The position numbers and the translations under genes are program-made. The notes under the pieces were generated by a model, which was not told the origin of the DNA, ran no database searches, and saw only the letters and a list, made by a program, of their open reading frames with translations. Positions 28,474 to 36,817 of a stretch of DNA of 64,000 nucleotides are shown piece after piece (the stretch's first letter is position 1; each line of letters starts with the position of its first letter). The DNA comes from Streptomyces naganishii JCM 4654 (GTDB lineage Bacteria > Actinomycetota > Actinomycetes > Streptomycetales > Streptomycetaceae), in NCBI RefSeq assembly GCF_014650575.1, contig NZ_BMVF01000017.1, positions 62,001 to 126,000 on the forward strand, given 5' to 3'.

Positions 28474-28797
28474 GTGGCTCTTCCGCCCCTTACCCCTGAA
28501 CAGCGCGCAGCCGCGCTCGAAAAGGCCGCCGCGGCTCGCCGGGAGCGGGCCGAGGTCAAGAATCGACTCAAGCACTCCGGCGCCTCCCTGCACGAGGTCA
28601 TCAAGCAGGGCCAGGAAAACGACGTCATCGGCAAGATGAAGGTGTCCGCCCTTCTTGAGTCCCTGCCGGGCGTGGGCAAGGTCCGCGCCAAGCAGATCAT
28701 GGAGCGACTCGGCATCTCCGAGAGCCGCCGTGTGCGCGGCCTCGGTTCCAACCAGATCGCGTCCCTGGAGCGCGAGTTCGGCAGCACCGGCTCCTGA
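28474..28797 (+). CDS. mihF: Integration host factor-like nucleoid protein (sIHF/mIHF)
   Basis: A 107-residue basic protein, the Streptomyces sIHF / mycobacterial mIHF (SCO1480 type). A long N-terminal helix rich in Ala, Glu and Arg (TPEQRAAALEKAAAARRERA) is followed by a helix-two-turn-helix module (LLESLPGVGKVRAKQIMERLGI) that contacts the DNA backbone and minor groove. It compacts DNA and affects topology, sporulation and antibiotic production. GTG 28474 with GAGG upstream gives the known length; an open frame reaching 28339 is judged non-coding leader. Confidence 0.95.
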   Translation: MALPPLTPEQRAAALEKAAAARRERAEVKNRLKHSGASLHEVIKQGQENDVIGKMKVSALLESLPGVGKVRAKQIMERLGISESRRVRGLGSNQIASLEREFGSTGS

Positions 28798-28823
28798 GTT
28801 CCGGGTACCGGAGGCAGCACCGG

Positions 28824-28855
28824 CTCCTGAGCCCCGGGGTACCCGGGGACAGGAG
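28824..28855 (+). terminator. Hairpin terminator after sIHF
   Basis: CTCCTG...CCCCGGG, loop GTA, CCCGGGG...CAGGAG: a nearly perfect stem 26 nt after the stop and 36 nt before gmk. Confidence 0.55.
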
Positions 28856-28879
28856 TCCCGGGCAGTCCGGGATTGCTGG

Positions 28880-28885
28880 AATAAT
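28880..28885 (+). promoter_or_regulatory. -10 element of gmk (leaderless)
   Basis: AATAAT, within GGAATAATCG, ends 6 nt before ATG 28892, so the gmk transcript would be leaderless. Confidence 0.45.
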
Positions 28886-28891
28886 CGCCGC

Positions 28892-29485
28892 ATGGCTGCA
28901 ACACCCCGGGGGACGACCCCCGTACCCCCGGACGCTCGTCCGCGGCTGACCGTGCTCTCCGGCCCCTCCGGGGTCGGCAAGAGCACGGTCGTCGCTCATA
29001 TGCGCAAGGAGCATCCCGAGGTCTGGCTCTCGGTGTCGGCGACGACCCGCAAGCCCCGCCCCGGCGAGCAGCACGGCGTCCACTACTTCTTCGTCACCGA
29101 CGACGAGATGGACAAGCTGATCGCCAACGGCGAGCTGCTGGAGTGGGCCGAGTTCGCGGGCAACCGCTACGGCACCCCGCGCACCGCCGTCCTGGAACAC
29201 CTGGAGGCGGGGGTCCCCGTCCTGCTGGAGATCGACCTCCAGGGCGCCCGGCAGGTCCGTGAGTCCATGCCCGAGGGCCGGCTGGTCTTCCTGGCCCCGC
29301 CCTCCTGGGAGGAGCTGGTGCGCAGGCTCACCGGCCGCGGGACCGAGCCGCCCGAGGTGATCGAGCGCCGGCTCCAGGCCGCGAAGGTCGAGCTGGCGGC
29401 CGAGCCCGAGTTCGACGAGACCCTGGTCAACACCTCCGTCGAGGACGTGGCGCGCGAGCTGCTAGCCTTGATGGACGTCGTGTGA
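28892..29485 (+). CDS. gmk: Guanylate kinase
   Basis: A 197-residue GMP kinase with P-loop SGPSGVGKST near residues 22-31, GMP-binding VSATTRKPRPGEQHGVHYFFV, and LLEIDLQGARQVRE. It converts GMP to GDP. The start ATG 28892 lies just after a -10 box. rpoZ follows 65 nt downstream as in many actinobacteria. Confidence 0.96.
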   Translation: MAATPRGTTPVPPDARPRLTVLSGPSGVGKSTVVAHMRKEHPEVWLSVSATTRKPRPGEQHGVHYFFVTDDEMDKLIANGELLEWAEFAGNRYGTPRTAVLEHLEAGVPVLLEIDLQGARQVRESMPEGRLVFLAPPSWEELVRRLTGRGTEPPEVIERRLQAAKVELAAEPEFDETLVNTSVEDVARELLALMDVV

Positions 29486-29550
29486 TCGTGACGGTCACCG
29501 TGACGATCGTCGCAGCGACTGATTCTTTCCCATCCATCGGAAGGTAGAGC

Positions 29551-29823
29551 GTGTCCTCTTCCATCTCCGCGCCCGAGGGCATCATCAACCCGCCGATCGA
29601 CGAGCTCCTCGAGGCCACCGACTCGAAGTACAGCCTCGTGATCTACGCGGCCAAGCGCGCCCGCCAGATCAACGCGTACTACTCGCAGCTCGGCGAGGGC
29701 CTCCTCGAGTACGTCGGTCCTCTCGTCGACACCCACGTCCACGAGAAGCCGCTCTCCATCGCCCTGCGCGAGATCAACGCGGGCCTGCTGACCTCCGAGG
29801 CCGTCGAGGGCCCGGGTCAGTAA
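29551..29823 (+). CDS. rpoZ: RNA polymerase omega subunit
   Basis: A 90-residue omega subunit that chaperones beta-prime. Core segment SKYSLVIYAAKRARQINAYYSQL is the family hallmark, and the actinobacterial tail EKPLSIALREINAGLL follows. GTG start behind GGAAGG. Terminated by an 11-bp hairpin before coaBC. Confidence 0.96.
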   Translation: MSSSISAPEGIINPPIDELLEATDSKYSLVIYAAKRARQINAYYSQLGEGLLEYVGPLVDTHVHEKPLSIALREINAGLLTSEAVEGPGQ

Positions 29824-29852
29824 GTCATATCTGCAGATCGCAGCAGGTTTTT

Positions 29853-29887
29853 CCACAGGCCCGGCGGCGCGACTGTCGGGCCTGTGG
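29853..29887. terminator. Hairpin between rpoZ and coaBC
   Basis: Perfect 11-bp arms CCACAGGCCCG/CGGGCCTGTGG with a 13-nt loop, 30 nt after the rpoZ stop. Confidence 0.6.
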
Positions 29888-29966
29888 TGTGTAGTGGAGC
29901 CGTACGCCCGCGCCGACGAGCCGGGGTGCGCGGTGTCCGGTGACGGTGTCGAGTGCGGGAGGCCCG

Positions 29967-31169
29967 GTGAGCGAGCCCAAGGTCGTTCTGGGAGTGAGTG
30001 GCGGCATCGCCGCGTACAAGGCGTGCGAGCTGCTGCGCCGGCTTTCGGAGTCCGGTCATGACGTGCGCGTGGTGCCCACCGCGTCCGCGCTGCACTTCGT
30101 CGGCGCCGCCACCTGGTCCGCCCTGTCCGGCAACCCCGTCTCCACCGAGGTCTGGGACGACGTCCACGAGGTCCCGCACGTCCGCATCGGCCAGCACGCC
30201 GACCTCGTGGTCGTGGCGCCCGCCACGGCCGACACGCTCGCCAGGGCCGCCCACGGCCTCGCCGACGACCTGCTGACCAACACCCTGCTCACCGCCCGCT
30301 GCCCGGTGGTCTTCGCGCCCGCCATGCACACCGAGATGTGGGAGCACCCCGCCACCCAGGAGAACGTGGCGACGCTGCGCCGCCGCGGCGCCGTGGTGAT
30401 CGAGCCGGCCGTGGGCCGTCTGACCGGCGTCGACACCGGCAAGGGCCGGCTGCCCGACCCCGCGGAGATCTTCGAGGTCTGCCGCCGTGTCCTCGCCCGG
30501 GGCGCCACCGGGCCCGACCTCGCCGGGCGGCACGTCGTCGTCAGCGCCGGCGGCACCCGCGAGCCCCTCGACCCCGTCCGCTTCCTGGGCAACCGCTCCT
30601 CCGGCAAGCAGGGCTACGCCCTCGCGCGCACCGCCGCCGCCCGCGGCGCCCGGGTCACGCTGGTCGCCGCGAACACCGCGCTGCCGGATCCGGCGGGCGT
30701 GGACGTCGTCCGCGTGGGGACGGCCGTGCAGCTGCGCGAGGCGGTGCTCAAGGCGGCCGCCGACGCCGACGCGGTGGTCATGGCCGCCGCCGTCGCCGAC
30801 TTCCGCCCCGCCGCCTACGCCACCGGGAAGATCAAGAAGAAGGACGACCAGGAGCCCGAGCCGATCGTCCTGGTGCGCAATCCGGACGTTCTGGCGGAGA
30901 TATCGGCCGGCCGGGCGCGGTCCGGACAGGTGATCGTCGGATTCGCCGCCGAGACCGACGACGTCCTCGCCAACGGCCGCGCCAAGCTCGCCCGCAAGGG
31001 CTGCGACCTGCTCGTGGTCAACGAGGTCGGGGAGCGCAAGACCTTCGGCGCGGAGGAGAACGAGGCCGTGGTCCTCGGCGCCGACGGCAGCGAAACCCCC
31101 GTACCGCACGGGCCGAAGGAAGCCCTGGCCGAGACCGTGTGGGACCTGGTGAAGGCCCGGCTCGCCTGA
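29967..31169 (+). CDS. coaBC: Phosphopantothenoylcysteine decarboxylase / phosphopantothenate-cysteine ligase
   Basis: A bifunctional 400-residue enzyme of coenzyme A synthesis. The N-terminal flavin decarboxylase part (LGVSGGIAAYKACELLRRL, PAMHTEMW) is followed by the ligase part (VVVSAGGTREPLDPVRFLGNRSSGKQGYALA and KIKKKDDQEPEPIVLVRNPDVL). I chose GTG 29967, with GGGAGG upstream and the family N-terminus; GTG 29940 would add nine residues. metK follows. Confidence 0.94.
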   Translation: MSEPKVVLGVSGGIAAYKACELLRRLSESGHDVRVVPTASALHFVGAATWSALSGNPVSTEVWDDVHEVPHVRIGQHADLVVVAPATADTLARAAHGLADDLLTNTLLTARCPVVFAPAMHTEMWEHPATQENVATLRRRGAVVIEPAVGRLTGVDTGKGRLPDPAEIFEVCRRVLARGATGPDLAGRHVVVSAGGTREPLDPVRFLGNRSSGKQGYALARTAAARGARVTLVAANTALPDPAGVDVVRVGTAVQLREAVLKAAADADAVVMAAAVADFRPAAYATGKIKKKDDQEPEPIVLVRNPDVLAEISAGRARSGQVIVGFAAETDDVLANGRAKLARKGCDLLVVNEVGERKTFGAEENEAVVLGADGSETPVPHGPKEALAETVWDLVKARLA

Positions 31170-31321
31170 CCGTCCCGGCCGTTCCGTGGACGCTACGCGC
31201 CCCGCACTCGGCGTGTGGCGCCTCTGGCCAAGGCCGCCGGACATTGGGCAGAATGCCCGTGCCGCAGGTCACAGGGCTCCCGAGAGGCGAGACAGGTGGG
31301 CCGGTGGCCGAGCGCGACCGA

Positions 31322-31327
31322 TAAACT
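31322..31327 (+). promoter_or_regulatory. Candidate -10 of metK
   Basis: TAAACT is a good -10 hexamer; it gives a leader of about 70 nt before GTG 31407. I looked for a SAM riboswitch in 31170-31406 and did not recognise any SAM-class core. Confidence 0.45.
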
Positions 31328-31406
31328 GTTCTCGGACGACCCGGGCGCAGCCCCCGTGGCGTCCGCCCATGATCAGCCAGCAGCCGCTGCAACCCCAGGG
31401 AGCGTT

Positions 31407-32615
31407 GTGTCCCGTCGCCTGTTCACCTCGGAGTCCGTGACCGAAGGTCACCCCGACAAGATCGCTGACCAGATCAGCGACACCATTCTCGACGCGCTTC
31501 TGCGTGAGGACCCGGCCTCCCGGGTCGCCGTCGAGACGCTGATCACCACCGGCCTGGTCCACGTGGCCGGCGAGGTCACCACCAAGACGTACGCGGACAT
31601 CGCCACCCTGGTCCGCAACAAGATCCTCGAGATCGGCTACGACTCCTCGAAGAAGGGCTTCGACGGCGCCTCCTGCGGCGTGTCCGTCTCCATCGGCGCG
31701 CAGTCCCCGGACATCGCGCAGGGCGTCGACACCGCGTACGAGACCCGGGTGGAGGGCGACGAGGACGAGCTGGACCGGCAGGGCGCCGGCGACCAGGGCC
31801 TGATGTTCGGCTACGCCTCGGACGAGACGCCGACGCTGATGCCGCTGCCCATCTTCCTGGCCCACCGCCTGTCCAAGCGCCTGTCGGACGTGCGCAAGAA
31901 CGGCACGATCCCCTACCTGCGCCCGGACGGAAAGACCCAGGTCACCATCGAGTACGACGGCGACAAGGCGGTCCGCCTGGACACCGTGGTCGTCTCCTCG
32001 CAGCACGCGAGCGACATCGACCTGGAGTCGCTGCTCGCGCCCGACATCCGCGAGTTCGTGGTGGAGCCGGAGCTCAAGGCGCTCCTCGAGGACGGCATCA
32101 AGCTGGACACCGAGGGCTACCGGCTGCTGGTCAACCCCACCGGGCGGTTCGAGATCGGCGGCCCGATGGGCGACGCCGGCCTGACCGGCCGCAAGATCAT
32201 CATCGACACGTACGGCGGCATGGCCCGCCACGGCGGCGGCGCCTTCTCCGGCAAGGACCCCTCCAAGGTGGACCGGAGCGCCGCGTACGCGATGCGCTGG
32301 GTCGCCAAGAACGTCGTCGCGGCGGGCCTGGCCTCCCGCTGCGAGGTCCAGGTCGCGTACGCCATCGGCAAGGCCGAGCCGGTCGGCCTGTTCGTGGAGA
32401 CCTTCGGCACCGCCAAGGTCGACCACGAGAAGATCGAGAAGGCGATCGACGAGGTCTTCGACCTCCGCCCGGCCGCGATCATCCGCGACCTCGACCTGCT
32501 CCGCCCGATCTACGCCCAGACCGCCGCCTACGGCCACTTCGGCCGTGAGCTGCCCGACTTCACCTGGGAGCGCACCGACCGCGTGGACGCCCTGCGCGAG
32601 GCTGCCGGGCTGTAA
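31407..32615 (+). CDS. metK: S-adenosylmethionine synthetase
   Basis: A 402-residue MetK making SAM from Met and ATP. Motifs: TSESVTEGHPDKIADQISD, DQGLMFGYA, and the P-loop-like GGGAFSGKDPSKVDRSAAY. GTG 31407 sits behind AGGGAG and gives the family N-terminus MSRRLFTSESV; an upstream open frame lacks similarity. In Streptomyces extra SAM stimulates antibiotic production. A strong terminator follows. Confidence 0.97.
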   Translation: MSRRLFTSESVTEGHPDKIADQISDTILDALLREDPASRVAVETLITTGLVHVAGEVTTKTYADIATLVRNKILEIGYDSSKKGFDGASCGVSVSIGAQSPDIAQGVDTAYETRVEGDEDELDRQGAGDQGLMFGYASDETPTLMPLPIFLAHRLSKRLSDVRKNGTIPYLRPDGKTQVTIEYDGDKAVRLDTVVVSSQHASDIDLESLLAPDIREFVVEPELKALLEDGIKLDTEGYRLLVNPTGRFEIGGPMGDAGLTGRKIIIDTYGGMARHGGGAFSGKDPSKVDRSAAYAMRWVAKNVVAAGLASRCEVQVAYAIGKAEPVGLFVETFGTAKVDHEKIEKAIDEVFDLRPAAIIRDLDLLRPIYAQTAAYGHFGRELPDFTWERTDRVDALREAAGL

Positions 32616-32636
32616 GCCCGGCCAGGAGCCCTTCCA

Positions 32637-32673
32637 CCGAGGCCCGGTTTCCCGCGGGGGAACCGGGCCTCGG
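32637..32673 (+). terminator. metK terminator
   Basis: A 17-bp stem (CCGAGGCCCGGTTTCCC with its complement, one G-U pair) and a 3-nt loop, 22 nt after the stop. Confidence 0.8.
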
Positions 32674-32733
32674 CCGTGCGCCGCTGACGGTCGGCTTCAG
32701 CCGTCGGCGGTCTTCGGCTGTCAGTGGCATTTG

Positions 32734-32740
32734 GTAAGAA
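32734..32740 (+). promoter_or_regulatory. -10 region of priA (leaderless)
   Basis: TAAGAAT lies 7 nt before GTG 32748, implying transcription from the start codon. Confidence 0.45.
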
Positions 32741-32747
32741 TGCAAGC

Positions 32748-34895
32748 GTGAGCAGCGAGAACGGGCCGGGGGACGGCGAGGGCGCGCAGGCGCCGCCGGA
32801 GCAGCTCGCGCTCATCCGGGAGAGCGTGCGCAAGGCCAAGGAGCCCCGGGCCAAGCCGCGCACCTGGCGGGGCGCCGCCCTCGCCGAGCACCTGCCGGTG
32901 GCGCGGGTGCTGGTCGACAAGGGCGTGCTGCACCTCGACCGGTACTTCGACTACGCCGTGCCCGCCGAGCTGGACGCCGACGCCCAGCCCGGCGTCCGGG
33001 TCCGCGTCCGCTTCGGGGCCGGACGGCACCGGGTGCGCGAGGGGCGCCGCGAGGGCGGCGGACTCATCGACGGCTACCTCGTGGAGCGCCGCGCCGACTC
33101 CGACTACTCCGGTCCGCTCGCGGCCCTCGCCCAGGTGGTCTCGCCCGAGCCCGTGCTCAGCGCCGAGCTGCTGGGCCTGGCCAGGGCCGTCGCCGACCGG
33201 TACGCGGGCAGCGTCGCCGACGTGCTCCAGCTCGCCGTGCCGCCGCGCAGCGCCCGTGCCGAGCGGCGGCCCTCGCCCGAGCCCCTGCCCCCGCCGCCGG
33301 CCCCGGACCCCGGATCGTGGGCCCGGTACGAGCAGGGCAGCGCCTTCGTCGAGTCGCTGGCCGCCGGGGGCGCCCCCAGGGCCGTGTGGAACGCGCTGCC
33401 CGGGCCGCTGTGGTGCGAGGAGCTGGCCCGCGCCGTCGCCGCGACGCTCGCCTCGGGGCGCGGCGCGCTGGTCGTCGTACCGGACGGGCGGGCCGCCGCG
33501 CGGGTGGACGCCGCGCTCACCGCCCTGCTGGGCGAGGGGCGGCACGCGCTGCTCACCGCGGAGACCGGCCCCGAGAAGCGGTACGCGCAGTGGCTCGCGG
33601 TGCGCAGGGGCGCCGTACGGGCCGTGGTGGGGACCCGGGCCGCCATGTTCGCGCCGGTCGCGGACCTCGGCCTCGTCGCCGTCTGGGACGACGGGGACGA
33701 CAGCCACAGCGAGCAGCACGCGCCGCAGCCGCACGCCCGCGATGTGCTGCTGCTGCGCGCCGCGCTCGACAAGTGCGGCTTCCTGCTGGGCGGTTGGAGC
33801 TGCACGGTGGAGGCCGCGCAGCTCGTCGAGAGCGGCTGGGCGCGGCCGCTGGTCGCCGGCCGGGAGCAGGTGCGGCGGGCCGCGCCCCTCGTACGGACCG
33901 TGGGGGACGAGGACCTCGCCCGGGACGAGGCCGCCCGCGCCGCGCGGTTGCCCACGCTCGCCTGGCAGGTGGTCCGCGACGGGCTGCGGCACGGGCCGGT
34001 GCTGGTCCAGGTGCCCAGGCGGGGCTACGTGCCCCGGATGGCGTGCGCCAACTGCCGTGCCCCTGCCCGCTGCCGGCACTGCGCGGGCCCGCTCCAGGGA
34101 CAGGACGCCGGGACGCTGCGCTGCGGCTGGTGCGGCCGCGAGGAGGGCGCCTGGCACTGCCCGGAGTGCGGCGGTTTCCGGCTGCGGGCGCAGGTCGTGG
34201 GTGCCCGGCGGACGGCCGAGGAGCTGGGGCGGGCCTTTCCGGCGGTGCCGGTGCGCACCTCGGGGCGCGAGCACGTGCTGGACACGGTGCCGGACGCTCC
34301 CGCACTGGTCGTCAGCACGCCCGGCGCCGAGCCGGTCGCCGAGGGCGGGTACGCGGCCGCCCTGCTGCTGGACGGCTGGGCGATGCTCGGGCGGCCCGAT
34401 CTGCGAGCCGGGGAGGACGCGCTGCGGCGGTGGATCGCGGCCGGTGCGCTGGTGCGGCCGCAGGGCGAGCGGGGCACGGTGGTCGTCGTGGCCGAGCCCA
34501 CCCTGCGGCCCGTGCAGGCGCTGGTGCGCTGGGATCCGGTGGGGCACGCGCTGCGGGAACTGGCCGAGCGGGCCGAACTCGGCTTCCCGCCGGTGTCGCG
34601 CATGGCGGCGGTGTCGGGTCCGCCGGAGTCGGTCGCGGACTTCCTGCACGCGGTCGAACTGCCCTCCGACGCGGAGGTGTTGGGCCCCGTACCGCTGGCG
34701 GTCACCCCGCCGGGCCGCCCTCGCCGCTCGGGCACGCCCCCGCCCGGCGAACACTGGGACCGCGCCCTGATCCGCGTGCCCCCCGGCAGCGGAACCGCGC
34801 TCGCCACCGCGCTCAAGGCCGCCCGGGCGGCCCGCACGGCCCGGGGGACCGGTGAGGCGGTGTGGGTACGAATCGATCCCCCCGACATCGGGTGA
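32748..34895 (+). CDS. priA: PriA-like primosomal protein N', helicase motifs lost
   Basis: A 715-residue PriA homologue. The N-terminal 3'-DNA-binding domain (HLPVARVLVDKGVLHLDRYFDYAVP), the eight-Cys zinc-binding region (CANCRAPARCRHCAG ... CGWCG ... CPECGG) and the C-terminal domain are present. The helicase Walker A (GxTGSGKT in other PriA) is absent; the region reads GPLWCEELARAVAAT, and the DEEH box reads WDDGDDSH. It therefore cannot be an ATP-dependent helicase but may still recognise forks and recruit DnaB. Start GTG 32748 follows a -10 box; GTG 32724 is a weaker alternative. This degeneracy is typical of actinobacterial PriA. Confidence 0.92.
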   Translation: MSSENGPGDGEGAQAPPEQLALIRESVRKAKEPRAKPRTWRGAALAEHLPVARVLVDKGVLHLDRYFDYAVPAELDADAQPGVRVRVRFGAGRHRVREGRREGGGLIDGYLVERRADSDYSGPLAALAQVVSPEPVLSAELLGLARAVADRYAGSVADVLQLAVPPRSARAERRPSPEPLPPPPAPDPGSWARYEQGSAFVESLAAGGAPRAVWNALPGPLWCEELARAVAATLASGRGALVVVPDGRAAARVDAALTALLGEGRHALLTAETGPEKRYAQWLAVRRGAVRAVVGTRAAMFAPVADLGLVAVWDDGDDSHSEQHAPQPHARDVLLLRAALDKCGFLLGGWSCTVEAAQLVESGWARPLVAGREQVRRAAPLVRTVGDEDLARDEAARAARLPTLAWQVVRDGLRHGPVLVQVPRRGYVPRMACANCRAPARCRHCAGPLQGQDAGTLRCGWCGREEGAWHCPECGGFRLRAQVVGARRTAEELGRAFPAVPVRTSGREHVLDTVPDAPALVVSTPGAEPVAEGGYAAALLLDGWAMLGRPDLRAGEDALRRWIAAGALVRPQGERGTVVVVAEPTLRPVQALVRWDPVGHALRELAERAELGFPPVSRMAAVSGPPESVADFLHAVELPSDAEVLGPVPLAVTPPGRPRRSGTPPPGEHWDRALIRVPPGSGTALATALKAARAARTARGTGEAVWVRIDPPDIG

Positions 34896-34949
34896 GGGCG
34901 CTGTGCGGGGAGCCGACGTGCCCGGGTCCGGGTGGGCGGCCCGGCCGAG

Positions 34950-35492
34950 TCAGGCGTTGCGGGGCCCGGGGAAGGCCGTAGGGCGGGCCTCGTCGCGCAG
35001 GGACGGGCTGCCGGCCGTGGGCTGGGTCGGCATGGAGCGGGCCGCCGGGACCGTCGGCACCGCGGCGATGCCGCCGCCCACGTTGACCGTGCGGGTGCCG
35101 GAGGGCTCCGTGGTCCGCTCGGCCTCGGCGGCGGCCTGGGCTGCGGCACGGCGCGCGCCGTAACGCCGGTGGACCGCCTGCTTGGTGACGCCGAGCGCCG
35201 ATCCCACGGCGTCCCACGAGAAGCCGAGGGAGCGGTCGAAGTCCACGGCGGCGGTGACCAGGGTCTCCACGCTGTCCCGCAGTTCCTGCGCGAGGCGGAC
35301 CGTCGGGGCGGGGGCACGCCCGTAGACGACGAAGCCCGTGGAGGGGCCGGTGCGGCGCGGGCGGTAGACGTTGCCCAGCTGGGCGGTGAGCGTGCGCAGT
35401 GCGTCCACCTGCCGGCGGACCCGCTCGATGTCCCGCACCAGCAAGTGCAGGCTGGCCCGGGCCTGGGCGTCGTGGGTTGCGTGGTCGGCCAT
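34950..35492 (-). CDS. Conserved actinobacterial protein with helix-turn-helix-like segment
   Basis: A 180-residue protein of unknown function, convergent with priA. Residues 1-55 look like a coiled helix (ARASLHLLVRDIERVRRQVDALRTL). Residues ~85-120 contain SLGFSWDAVGSALGVTKQAVHRRYG, which reads as a helix-turn-helix of the type that recognises DNA (SWDAVGxxLGVTKQAVHRRY). A flexible Ala/Pro/Thr tail ends it. ATG 35492 has GAGAGG 7 nt upstream. It sits at the priA-fmt junction as in S. coelicolor. I would call it a putative DNA-binding protein. Confidence 0.7.
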   Translation of the reverse strand: MADHATHDAQARASLHLLVRDIERVRRQVDALRTLTAQLGNVYRPRRTGPSTGFVVYGRAPAPTVRLAQELRDSVETLVTAAVDFDRSLGFSWDAVGSALGVTKQAVHRRYGARRAAAQAAAEAERTTEPSGTRTVNVGGGIAAVPTVPAARSMPTQPTAGSPSLRDEARPTAFPGPRNA

Positions 35493-35719
35493 GAACAAGC
35501 CTCTCGAACCGGCGTTGAAAGGAATCGGGCCGCCGATGCGGTCCCATTGTGGTCAACTCTTTCTTGACCAACGCGTTTTCCCTCCGGTGGTCACGGTGAG
35601 GGGGCGTAAGAACATATGCGTACGCCCCCGCGGGTGGACGCGCGCTGCGCCGCCCGTCGTGGTCATAGACTGGTGCGCTGCCCGCCGTCCACCGCCGCCC
35701 GAGAGGCCCAAGCCAGCCC

Positions 35720-36652
35720 ATGAAGCTCGTCTTCGCCGGTACCCCCGAGGTCGCCGTTCCCGCCCTGGACGCCCTGCTCGCCTCCGGACGGCACGAGGTG
35801 GCCGCCGTCGTCACCCGGCCCGACGCGCCGGCCGGACGCGGGCGCAGGCTGGTCGCGAGCCCCGTCGCCGAGCGGGCCCTCGAGGCCGGCATCGAGGTGC
35901 TGAAGCCGGTCAAGCCGCGCGAGCCGGAGTTCCTGGAGCGGTTGAGGGAGATCGCCCCGGACTGCTGCCCGGTCGTCGCCTACGGCGCCCTGCTGCCCAG
36001 GGTGGCCCTGGACGTGCCGGCCCACGGCTGGGTCAACCTGCACTTCTCGCTGCTGCCGGCCTGGCGCGGCGCGGCGCCCGTGCAGCACGCGCTGATGGCG
36101 GGCGACGAGATCACCGGCGCCTCCACCTTCCTCATCGAGGAGGGGCTCGACTCCGGGCCCGTCTACGGCACGGTCACGGAGGAGATCCGGCCCACCGACA
36201 CCAGCGGCGACCTGCTCACCCGGCTCGCCTTCGCGGGGGCCGGACTGCTCGCGGCGACCATGGACGGCATCGAGGACGGCACCCTCAAGGCCGTGCCGCA
36301 GCCCGCGGAGGGCGTCACGCTCGCGCCGAAGATCACGGTCGAGGACGCGAAGGTCGACTGGAGCGCGCCCGCGCTGCGGGTGGACCGGGTGGTGCGCGGG
36401 TGCACGCCCGCGCCGGGTGCGTGGACCACGTTCCGCGGTGAGCGCCTGAAGCTGATCCAGGCAAAGCCCGTGCCCGGGCGGACCGACCTGGCGCCGGGCG
36501 CGCTCGCCGCCGGCAAGAACAGCGTCCACGTCGGCACCGGCTCCTACGCCGTCGAGCTGCTGTGGGTCCAGGCGCAGGGCAAGAGGCCGATGAGCGCCGC
36601 CGACTGGGCCCGCGGCGCCCGCATCACCGAGGGCGAGTCCCTCGGCACCTGA
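35720..36652 (+). CDS. fmt: Methionyl-tRNA formyltransferase
   Basis: A 310-residue formyltransferase that formylates initiator Met-tRNA using 10-formyl-THF. Signature segments are LVFAGTPEVAVPALDALL, the active-site NLHFSLLPAWRGAAPVQHA and the C-terminal OB domain. ATG 35720. rsmB follows after 165 nt, the usual fmt-rsmB pairing. Confidence 0.97.
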   Translation: MKLVFAGTPEVAVPALDALLASGRHEVAAVVTRPDAPAGRGRRLVASPVAERALEAGIEVLKPVKPREPEFLERLREIAPDCCPVVAYGALLPRVALDVPAHGWVNLHFSLLPAWRGAAPVQHALMAGDEITGASTFLIEEGLDSGPVYGTVTEEIRPTDTSGDLLTRLAFAGAGLLAATMDGIEDGTLKAVPQPAEGVTLAPKITVEDAKVDWSAPALRVDRVVRGCTPAPGAWTTFRGERLKLIQAKPVPGRTDLAPGALAAGKNSVHVGTGSYAVELLWVQAQGKRPMSAADWARGARITEGESLGT

Positions 36653-36695
36653 AGCGCCGCCCGCCCCGCCGCGTGAAGCGCCGCCCGCCCCGCCG
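36651..36695 (+). repeat. Two-copy 24-bp direct repeat at the fmt stop
   Basis: GAAGCGCCGCCCGCCCCGCC occurs at 36651 and again at 36675. The first copy includes the end of the fmt stop codon. Probably a slippage duplication. Confidence 0.6.
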
Positions 36696-36748
36696 AGGGC
36701 GGGCAGCACGGCGAGGGGCGCGGGCGGGAGCCGGGCGCGGGTGGGGCG

Positions 36749-36778
36749 TTCGGGGCGGCGCCGGGCGGGACGTAGGGT
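36749..36778 (+). promoter_or_regulatory. Candidate rsmB promoter
   Basis: TTCGGG (36749-36754), 18-nt spacer, TAGGGT (36773-36778), about 40 nt before the GTG start of rsmB. Confidence 0.4.
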
Positions 36779-36817
36779 GGAGGTACCGCGCACTTCCACA
36801 TCCGGAGCACCTTTTTC

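Noticed and set aside
31170..31406. SAM riboswitch upstream of metK
   Set aside because: I looked for SAM-I/IV, SAM-II and SAH cores and found no convincing conserved strands; only a promoter-like -10 is supported.
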